Shown here in pieces: positions 58,366 to 64,000 of a stretch of 64,000 nt of DNA. The notes under the pieces are model-generated. The model was given only the letters and a program-made list of their open reading frames with translations, had not been told where the DNA came from and did not search any database. Origin of the DNA: Bacteroidota bacterium. GTDB lineage: Bacteria > Bacteroidota > Bacteroidia > Chitinophagales > Chitinophagaceae. The stretch is from the NCBI GenBank assembly GCA_020161535.1, contig JAIUNW010000005.1, forward strand, positions 1 to 64,000. The letters run 5' to 3'. The position numbers and the translations under genes were made by a program. Position 1 is the first letter of the stretch, and each line of letters starts with the position of its first letter.

Positions 58366-58717
58366 AGAGTTTGCTGTCTTCCGGTTTCTTGCAGCACCGG
58401 GGCAGTTTCTGGTAACTTTCGTCGTTGGCCGACACATCATCGGCATCATATCCTAGATTGGCGATCGCCGTTTTGATGTTTTCAATATTCGTGCGATCGG
58501 TGTAAAAGCTCACTTTCGTGGTTTTGCGTTTGTAATCGACCGTGGCTTTTTGCACGCCTTCTTCCTTCGCTAAAAATTTCTCAATGCGGTCTTTGCACAT
58601 ATCGCATTGTACCGAAGGGGTTTTAATGGTCACCGTCATCAGGGCCTTTTTTGCCTGTGCAAAAACACCCGTACAGGTAACCAGGGTCAGGGCAAGGAGT
58701 AGGTAAAACTTTTTCAT
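58364..58717 (-). CDS. Secreted heavy-metal-associated (HMA) domain protein
   Basis: 117 residues: a signal peptide (MKKFYLLLALTLVTCTGVFA), then MTVTIKTPSVQCDMCKDRIE with the CxxC metal site, GVQKATVDYKRKTTKVSFYT and NLGYDADDV complete an HMA (ferredoxin-like) fold. The tail carries a further PRCCKKPE cysteine pair. Periplasmic HMA proteins shuttle copper or similar ions; no ATPase is adjacent. Confidence 0.85.
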   Translation of the reverse strand: MKKFYLLLALTLVTCTGVFAQAKKALMTVTIKTPSVQCDMCKDRIEKFLAKEEGVQKATVDYKRKTTKVSFYTDRTNIENIKTAIANLGYDADDVSANDESYQKLPRCCKKPEDSKL

Positions 58718-58740
58718 ATGTCAATTTGTAATACCCGAAT

Positions 58741-59379
58741 TTACGAAATGCCTTTCCAATTTGCCGGGTCTTCCCGCCATTTTAACAAAACCGGCTGCAG
58801 GCTTTCGCTCACACTGCCTTTTTCAATGGCCAGCGCGATCAAATGCTCGTAATTGGTCAGCGATTTGTACGGCACACCGGCTGTAGCAAAGGCTTTATCG
58901 GCCACACTGAACCCATAATTAAAAATCGATACCATGCCGATGACTTCCAGGCCGGCATTCCGAAGCACTTCCACCACCTGCAGGCTGCTCTTGCCGGTAG
59001 AAATCAGGTCTTCAATCACCAGTACTTTGGCACCGGGCTGGTAATCGCCTTCAATCTGGTTGCCCATGCCATGCTCCTTGGGTTTGGGTCGCACGTAGAT
59101 ATAGGGCAGCTTCAACTGATCGGCCGCCAGGGCGCCCCAGGCGATACCCGCAGTAGCCACTCCCGCCAGCAAATCGGCCTCGGGAAATGCCGTAAATATC
59201 AGGTTGCTCATCTCCGACTTAATGAAGTCACGCACATAGGGAAAAGACAACACCTTTCTGTTATCGCAATAAATCGGGCTTTTCCAGCCGCTGGCCCAGG
59301 TAAAAGGCTCTTCGGGCCGCAGGCGAACCGCATTGCATTGCAGTAATTTTTCAGCAACAGCTTTTTCGTTTGACTTCAT
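58741..59379 (-). CDS. pyrE: Orotate phosphoribosyltransferase
   Basis: 212 residues: AVAEKLLQCNAVRLRPEEPF TWASGWKSPIYCDNRKVLSF (substrate-binding N-terminal region), and the PRPP motif VLVIEDLISTGKSSLQVVE. It makes orotidine monophosphate in pyrimidine synthesis, in the same pathway as the pyrB fragment at 63923. The start codon lies against the -7 box of the divergent Nudix gene. Confidence 0.93.
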   Translation of the reverse strand: MKSNEKAVAEKLLQCNAVRLRPEEPFTWASGWKSPIYCDNRKVLSFPYVRDFIKSEMSNLIFTAFPEADLLAGVATAGIAWGALAADQLKLPYIYVRPKPKEHGMGNQIEGDYQPGAKVLVIEDLISTGKSSLQVVEVLRNAGLEVIGMVSIFNYGFSVADKAFATAGVPYKSLTNYEHLIALAIEKGSVSESLQPVLLKWREDPANWKGIS

Positions 59380-59380
59380 A

Positions 59381-59388
59381 TATTTTTG
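59381..59388 (+). promoter_or_regulatory. -7 box TATTTTTG upstream of the Nudix gene
   Basis: TATTTTTG matches TAnnTTTG. It directly abuts the divergent pyrE start codon, so any -33 element lies inside the pyrE coding sequence; I see no clear TTTG there. Confidence 0.4.
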
Positions 59389-59419
59389 TTATCGGTCGGC
59401 AAAAATACCTCCCGCCTCT

Positions 59420-60031
59420 ATGTACATCAAAATCTATTTTGGCGATAACCCGCTTTTTTTGTGCGATTCGATCGACGCAACGCTCGAACCTTACCTGCAC
59501 CACGACGATGCCGTGTATATCGACGAATGCTCACCGCATGCCATCCATGCCATGTTACACGAAATGGAAAAGCCTACCACCCATGCCGGCATTCTTCAGC
59601 ACAGCGACCTGGAAGCCCTGCGAAAAGCAGTGTGGAAGAAATTCAAACTGATCCAGGCGGGCGGTGGGGCTGTTTGGAAAAATGACAACCTGCTATTCAT
59701 CTTTCGCCGCGGAAAATGGGACCTCCCCAAGGGCAAGCTCGACCCGGGCGAAACCATCGAAGCCTGTGCCATCCGCGAAGTGGCGGAAGAAACAGGGGTA
59801 AAAGCCCGCATCCGGCGACCGCTCTTGCGAACTTATCATACCTATCACGAGGCGGGTAAACATATTTTAAAAGAATCGGTTTGGTTCGAGATGAACGCCC
59901 AAACCGGCAAGCAGGAAAAGCCCCAAACCGAAGAAGATATTACCGAACTGAAATGGTTGCCGAGGGCAGATTGGTCGACGGTGTTGGCCAATACTTTTCC
60001 CAGTATTAAGGAAGTAATCCAGGCGCTTTGA
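59420..60031 (+). CDS. Nudix hydrolase
   Basis: 203 residues from the ATG at 59420; a longer frame opens at 59333 inside pyrE. The Nudix box GKLDPGETIEACAIREVAEETGV (key residues G, E, REVAEETG) is intact near residues 113-135, preceded by RRGKWDLPKGK. Residues 1-75 form an unfamiliar N-terminal region. The family hydrolyses nucleoside diphosphates linked to another moiety; the substrate is not evident. Confidence 0.9.
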   Translation: MYIKIYFGDNPLFLCDSIDATLEPYLHHDDAVYIDECSPHAIHAMLHEMEKPTTHAGILQHSDLEALRKAVWKKFKLIQAGGGAVWKNDNLLFIFRRGKWDLPKGKLDPGETIEACAIREVAEETGVKARIRRPLLRTYHTYHEAGKHILKESVWFEMNAQTGKQEKPQTEEDITELKWLPRADWSTVLANTFPSIKEVIQAL

Positions 60032-60148
60032 TTGATCGGCCTTTTCTACATGCCTAATCCAGTCGCATTTTCAACATGCATATTCAAAAAGCATATTCAA
60101 GCGACATATTCAAAACTGCCTTTCAATGCGACCTTGCTGGAATTTGTT

Positions 60149-60574
60149 TCACAATGGGTTTTTCAGAATAGCTACGGTAAGGCGACTGATGCAAACCAGC
60201 TTTCCTCTTTCGTCTTCGATCCTGATCTCCCAAACCTGCGAGCTGCCGCCGCGGTGCAGGGGCCTGGCGGTACCAATCACAAATCCATCGCGTACACTTC
60301 TTATATGGTTGGCATTGATTTCCATCCCTACCGCAATAAATTTCTGGTTGTCGACCGAGAGCGCCGCCCCCACACTGCCCAGGGTTTCGGCCAGGGCCAC
60401 TGAGGCGCCGCCGTGCAAGAGTCCGTAGGGTTGCCGCGTACGATGATCCACCGGCATGCGCGCCCGTAGAAAATCATCCCCCACTTCTATCCATTCCATA
60501 CCCAGGTGTTCGCCCATGGTGCCTTTGCCCATGGCAGTTAATGCTTCAATGCTAACGGAAGAGAACCAGATCAT
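60149..60574 (-). CDS. Hotdog-fold thioesterase (PaaI/MenI type)
   Basis: 141 residues: TMGEHLGMEWIEVGDDFLRA, then YGLLHGGASVALAETLGSVG (the hotdog helix with HGG and catalytic Glu), VGMEINANHIRSV and GTARPLHRGGSSQVWEIRIE. The pattern fits acyl-CoA thioesterases such as the menaquinone-pathway 1,4-dihydroxy-2-naphthoyl-CoA hydrolase; without menaquinone genes nearby the substrate is not certain. Confidence 0.88.
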   Translation of the reverse strand: MIWFSSVSIEALTAMGKGTMGEHLGMEWIEVGDDFLRARMPVDHRTRQPYGLLHGGASVALAETLGSVGAALSVDNQKFIAVGMEINANHIRSVRDGFVIGTARPLHRGGSSQVWEIRIEDERGKLVCISRLTVAILKNPL

Positions 60575-60737
60575 AATCGCCCACTTAATGTTTCAACGAA
60601 TGTAATAAACGAAATGCTTCCTGCCTTTGTCTGCCGCGGGTGCCGATTTGAAAATGGGGCCGGCCAATCAATGGGTATTCGTCGAATCCGTATGTAGATA
60701 TTCGCAATATGTGCAACAAGTTTGTACATTAGCCCCT

Positions 60738-61670
60738 ATGAGCTTACCATTTATCGAAATCATTGAATCGGTTACGCCCGACCCGAATCTCCTGATGTGG
60801 AAATACGAAGATGCTGGCCGGGAATTGAAAAATGGCGCCAGGTTAACTGTTCGGGAATCGCAGGCGGCCATGTTGCTGAACGAAGGCCAACTCGCCGACG
60901 TGTTTGCACCGGGCTTGCACGCGCTTAAAACCGAAAACCTACCGTTACTGAGTGCATTGAAAGGATGGAAATATGGTTTCGAAAGTCCGTTCAAGGCCGA
61001 TATCTATTTTTTCAACACCCGGCAATTCGTCAACAACAAATGGGGAACACCGGCACCCATACTTTTGCGCGATCCGCAATTTTCGCAGGTGCGTGTGCGT
61101 GCTTTTGGCAGCTTTGACATTCGCATAAAAGACATCGCTACTTTCTTTCGGCAATATGCAGGCAACTATCCTCTCTTCAGCATATTTGAATTGCAACATG
61201 AATTGCGTGATTTTATCGCACCGCGTTTCGGTGAAATTCTTGCGCAGGAAAACATGGCAGTTATTGACCTCGCGGGCAACCTGGGGGAGTTGGGCAAAAA
61301 AATTACGCCATTATTGCAACCCTATTTTGCGCAGTTTGGCATTGAGCTGAGCAGCTTTTCTATCACCAGTGTAACACTGCCTGATGAAGTGTCGGCTTTT
61401 TACGACAAGATCACCAATATGAATATGGTGACGGATATGGATAAATTCACCCGTTTCAATACGGCTAACGCCATTGGACAACCGAATACCGCCCCCAATG
61501 AAGGGTTAAAAGCAGGACTGGCAGCAGGCATGGCCATGCAAGCATTGCAGCAAAATGAGTCGACCGATATAACCAGCCGGTTGCAACAACTTAAAACGCT
61601 TTTTGACCAGGGACTGATCGACGAAGAAGAATACAAGGCAAAGAAAGCATCATTGATTGAAAAGTTATAA
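60738..61670 (+). CDS. SPFH-domain protein with C-terminal SHOCT motif
   Basis: 310 residues from the ATG at 60738. It begins MSLPFIEIIESVTPDPNLLM, follows with VRESQAAMLLNEGQLADVFA PGLHAL and FKADIYFFNTRQFVNNKWGT, which is the virion-core/YdjI-type SPFH pattern, and ends in a SHOCT motif (LQQLKTLFDQGLIDEEEYKA KKASLIEKL). SPFH proteins assemble on membranes; SHOCT motifs often mediate oligomerisation. It is the first of four closely spaced genes (next start after three bases). Confidence 0.85.
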   Translation: MSLPFIEIIESVTPDPNLLMWKYEDAGRELKNGARLTVRESQAAMLLNEGQLADVFAPGLHALKTENLPLLSALKGWKYGFESPFKADIYFFNTRQFVNNKWGTPAPILLRDPQFSQVRVRAFGSFDIRIKDIATFFRQYAGNYPLFSIFELQHELRDFIAPRFGEILAQENMAVIDLAGNLGELGKKITPLLQPYFAQFGIELSSFSITSVTLPDEVSAFYDKITNMNMVTDMDKFTRFNTANAIGQPNTAPNEGLKAGLAAGMAMQALQQNESTDITSRLQQLKTLFDQGLIDEEEYKAKKASLIEKL

Positions 61671-61673
61671 CCC

Positions 61674-61928
61674 ATGCCCGATAACGAAAAACCACTTTCC
61701 CTGTTGGAGAGAATGAAGCAAACGGCGCTGTCGCAAAAAAGCTATGGCGGCGAAGCGCCGCCACCGGAAGCGGCCAGCATGGCGGCCCATACTTGTTCGC
61801 AGTGCGGCGCCGGTCGCGCTAAACAAGAAGGATTAACGCATTGTGCTTACTGTGGTCATGCCTTTATGGACGTATCACTGACCGACGGCATCCATATCCG
61901 CAAAAGCGATAATTCTTCTACCTTATAA
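61674..61928 (+). CDS. Small zinc-ribbon protein
   Basis: 84 residues: a polar N-terminus (SLLERMKQTALSQKSYGG), then a zinc ribbon CSQCGAGRAKQEGLTHCAYCG (two CxxC pairs, 13 residues apart), and a short tail. It lies three bases after the SPFH gene. It probably works as a small metal-bound adaptor in the cluster; its partner is not shown by the sequence. Confidence 0.75.
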   Translation: MPDNEKPLSLLERMKQTALSQKSYGGEAPPPEAASMAAHTCSQCGAGRAKQEGLTHCAYCGHAFMDVSLTDGIHIRKSDNSSTL

Positions 61929-61937
61929 TTTTTTCGA

Positions 61938-62816
61938 TTGAACGCTGCACTAACTGACATTCAAAACCGGTTCTTTGCTTTTCTGTCCAAGCTCGAAGAG
62001 CGAATGAACAGTTTTACCAATGAATCGGTGGCCACGCTGAGCACCCTCTACCACGAAGACGAAAGCGACCATCATCAGGGTTATCATCGGCTGAAGTCGG
62101 CCGTACTCACCCAATTGGCTTCCATCCAAAAGAAAGCCGACGATACCCTGCAAGAAAAGATCAATGAACTTGATGACGACGGGCCTTGGGAAAGTAAGGC
62201 TTCATTTTATACTTTGCGCAGCAATTGTTCAGATCGGTTACAACAGTTCCAGGAACGCTACCAGGCTTGTCAAAAAATGATCGAAGCCACCGAGCAGCCC
62301 GACTATGAAACCGAATACCAGGAAATTCTTTCAGCATATGAGGCGGTAAAAAACCAGTTCAGGTGTAGCCAGTGTGGTGGTCCGATTGTCATCAATCAAT
62401 TGTATTTCACCAGCACCTATATTACCTGCCCTGCCTGTCAAACACAAAACACTTTCAATCCAGGTTCGCGCGCCAAGCAATTGGAAGGCCTGGGTCGCAG
62501 CCTGGCTGAACAACGCACGGCCCACCTGCGACAAGCCTACGAAGCCATTCCTTCTCAATTGCAGAAAATATACAACCAAATACATGCGCTCCGGCTTTCG
62601 CTGCACCAGCAAAACAAAACTGTCGCCGCTGACACAGAAAATCAGATAGCGCAGTTGCAAAGGGAATACGATCAACTCAATGAGAGCAGTCCGGGTTTGT
62701 ATGAGAAATACGTACACGCCATGTTTGATGAGTGGAATAAAATCAATCCGGCCATGCAGGCAGAACACGACCGGTTCAGGCAACGAATGATCGACGACAT
62801 GTATAAATACAAATAA
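61938..62816 (+). CDS. Coiled-coil protein with central zinc ribbon
   Basis: 292 residues from the TTG at 61938 (MNAALTDIQNRFFAFLSKLE); an ATG at 62004 is the alternative. Residues about 1-130 are mostly coiled coil. The middle has FRCSQCGGPIVINQLYFTST YITCPACQTQN, a zinc ribbon with two CxxC pairs about 20 residues apart, and the C-terminal 120 residues are coiled again (LQREYDQLNESSPGLYEK). Nine bases follow the previous gene. No enzymatic motif. Confidence 0.75.
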   Translation: MNAALTDIQNRFFAFLSKLEERMNSFTNESVATLSTLYHEDESDHHQGYHRLKSAVLTQLASIQKKADDTLQEKINELDDDGPWESKASFYTLRSNCSDRLQQFQERYQACQKMIEATEQPDYETEYQEILSAYEAVKNQFRCSQCGGPIVINQLYFTSTYITCPACQTQNTFNPGSRAKQLEGLGRSLAEQRTAHLRQAYEAIPSQLQKIYNQIHALRLSLHQQNKTVAADTENQIAQLQREYDQLNESSPGLYEKYVHAMFDEWNKINPAMQAEHDRFRQRMIDDMYKYK

Positions 62817-62848
62817 CCAGATACGAATAACAACAAACGATACATTTT

Positions 62849-63427
62849 ATGAGCAATCCGCTATTGGAGCCGGTTCACGGCGTGTCTTTGTACGACTATG
62901 CAGCCATCACAGCCAAATTGAGTGCAGGTATTGATATCATCGATCTATGCAAAGCAATGGGCATCGAGCCCGCTGTGTATGAGGAAGCGTCCGCCATTTG
63001 GGTATCAAGAATGCAGGAAGATGGCACTTTCGAAGTGACCATGAAATTCGGAGAATATTTTGGCGAAGCCGAGAATCACCCGAAGTTGAAAAACCTGCAG
63101 GTAGCCCGCAGTGCTGAAGGCGAAGCCAACCTGGAGAAACTTGCAACAGATCGCTATTTCTATGAAGAGTTGAGTGGTGCGCGGACGGCTGCCTACCAAT
63201 ACGGACTGGATGGTGCGCAATGGATATTGGACAATTTTGGCATTAACCTGGGCGATTTCCAATCGGTGGCCATGAAATGGATGGAAGTACAAAATGCTGA
63301 GATGGCAAAAGGCAACCACGAATCGACCATGCATTTTGCGCATTACCAACAGCAGAAGGCAGAAGAATATGGCCAAAAATTCGCCGCTGCACAAGGCGGT
63401 AATGTGGCCGATGATGTGGAGTTTTAA
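62849..63427 (+). CDS. Conserved protein of the SPFH cluster (DUF6620-like)
   Basis: 192 residues, acidic and Met/Trp-containing: VSLYDYAAITAKLSAGIDII, KAMGIEPAVYEEASAIWVSR, FEVTMKFGEYFGEAENHPKL and AYQYGLDGAQWILDNFGINL. I recall this as a DUF6620-type family that travels with SPFH/virion-core proteins, but that is memory and not a search. Helical, soluble, no catalytic motif. It closes the four-gene set; coaD converges on it. Confidence 0.7.
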   Translation: MSNPLLEPVHGVSLYDYAAITAKLSAGIDIIDLCKAMGIEPAVYEEASAIWVSRMQEDGTFEVTMKFGEYFGEAENHPKLKNLQVARSAEGEANLEKLATDRYFYEELSGARTAAYQYGLDGAQWILDNFGINLGDFQSVAMKWMEVQNAEMAKGNHESTMHFAHYQQQKAEEYGQKFAAAQGGNVADDVEF

Positions 63428-63446
63428 ACGGGTTTCCGTCGTTCAC

Positions 63447-63920
63447 TCATTTATCGCGCAAACTTTTTATCACCACGTCGGGAATAAAAGGCGATGCATC
63501 ACCATGGTTGCGAATGATGTCGCGTACAATGGTGGAGGCCACGCTGGTGTACTTGGGCTCACCCGTCAGGAACACCGTTTCTAAGGAATTGTCTAATGCC
63601 CGATTGGCATCGGCTATGGTTTTTTCGTATTCGAAATCGCTTACATAGCGAATGCCCCTTAGTATGAACCGGGCGCCGATTTCTTTACAATAGGTAACGG
63701 TAAGGCCTTCGTACACCACGCCTTCCACCCGTGGCTCGTCTTTGAATATTTCGGAGATCCAAAGCAAACGTTGTTCGGCCGAAAACATGGGCGCTTTGGC
63801 GGCATTCAAGCCAATGCCAATCACAATTTTGTCAAACAAAGGCAGGGCGCGGGTCACAATGTCTACATGTCCCAGTGTAATGGGATCAAAAGTGCCGGGA
63901 AACAAACAGATTCTGGGCAT
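63447..63920 (-). CDS. coaD: Phosphopantetheine adenylyltransferase
   Basis: 157 residues: MPRICLFPGTFDPITLGHVD (nucleotidyltransferase HxGH-type motif TLGHVD), then VEGVYEGLTVTYCKEIGAR-type and LRGIRYVSDFEYEKTIADAN, and FLTGEPKYTSVASTIVRDII. It makes dephospho-CoA in CoA synthesis. It is separated from the pyrB fragment by two bases, so the two are probably cotranscribed leftward. Confidence 0.93.
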   Translation of the reverse strand: MPRICLFPGTFDPITLGHVDIVTRALPLFDKIVIGIGLNAAKAPMFSAEQRLLWISEIFKDEPRVEGVVYEGLTVTYCKEIGARFILRGIRYVSDFEYEKTIADANRALDNSLETVFLTGEPKYTSVASTIVRDIIRNHGDASPFIPDVVIKSLRDK

Positions 63921-63922
63921 AA

Positions 63923-64000
63923 TCAGGATTGAGTGGTCATTTCGCGGCCGGCTAGCAGGTACAACACGGCCATGCGCACCGCCACCCCATTTTCGACCTG
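63923..64000 (-). CDS. pyrB: Aspartate carbamoyltransferase, C-terminal fragment (runs off right edge)
   Basis: The minus-strand frame ends QVENGVAVRMAVLYLLAGR then EMTTQS and TGA at 63923-63925; the reading frame continues off the right edge. QVENGVAVRMA is the conserved C-terminal signature of the PyrB catalytic subunit. It belongs to pyrimidine synthesis together with pyrE at 58741. Confidence 0.85.
   Translation of the reverse strand, partial: QVENGVAVRMAVLYLLAGREMTTQS

Overview
The window comes from a Bacteroidota chromosome, most likely class Chitinophagia (Chitinophagaceae-like). Supporting signs are a SusC/SusD pair, a type IX secretion (T9SS) C-terminal signal on a 1771-residue surface protein, Bacteroidota promoter boxes (TTTG ... 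TAnnTTTG), OMP_b-brl_3 and FtsX/MacB families, and the gene order miaB - sigma-54 activator - lptE-like - TPR-like protein - secG. No rRNA, CRISPR array, integrase or intact insertion sequence was seen.

Region 1 (1-10921) is the right-hand part of a prophage that continues off the left edge. A lambda-like switch lies at 9640-9770: a leftward HTH gene, three spaced operator palindromes and a rightward XRE repressor. From it a long leftward early operon runs through a coiled-coil protein, a small lipoprotein, a 43-residue membrane protein, a Rad50-like ATPase with a CxxC hook, RecT, an MBL-fold hydrolase, two tRNA-type genes, DUF1508, a NinB-like protein, HNH, and two SF2 helicases (the second cut by the window edge). 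To the right of the repressor are a secreted beta-barrel-like cargo gene and a 3' fragment of tRNA-His, which I read as attR.

Region 2 (10922-34320) is host DNA. It holds a tRNA terminator, a roughly 0.8 kb repeat-bounded non-coding element, a TonB-dependent receptor, a leftward operon (DinB, NRDE, ATP-grasp, LysE), YceI opposite an HdrB-like cysteine-rich protein, a histidine kinase/sigma-54 response regulator pair divergent from a MacAB-TolC-like operon (adaptor, ATPase, FtsX permease, second ATPase, TolC), and the T9SS surface protein.

Region 3 (34588-48228) is a rightward housekeeping block: miaB, sigma-54 activator, LptE-like, TPR-like, SecG, MltG, YihY, two thioredoxin-fold proteins, a large AsmA protein and a membrane pyrophosphatase that looks K+-dependent.

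Region 4 (48229-64000) holds SusCD, a BlaI/BlaR1 pair with a readable promoter-operator, WbqC, an LEA-like lipoprotein, a second copy of the repeat-bounded non-coding element, an HMA-domain protein, pyrE, a Nudix hydrolase, a hotdog thioesterase, a four-gene SPFH/zinc-ribbon/coiled-coil cluster, coaD and the 3' end of pyrB.

The least explained items are the 127-nt tRNA-like RNA in the prophage with a branched domain in place of an anticodon arm, the GC hairpin plus AAAA directly before both phage tRNAs, the two intergenic elements bounded by inverted TAAGGTTGCT-type repeats, and the SPFH-led four-gene cluster.
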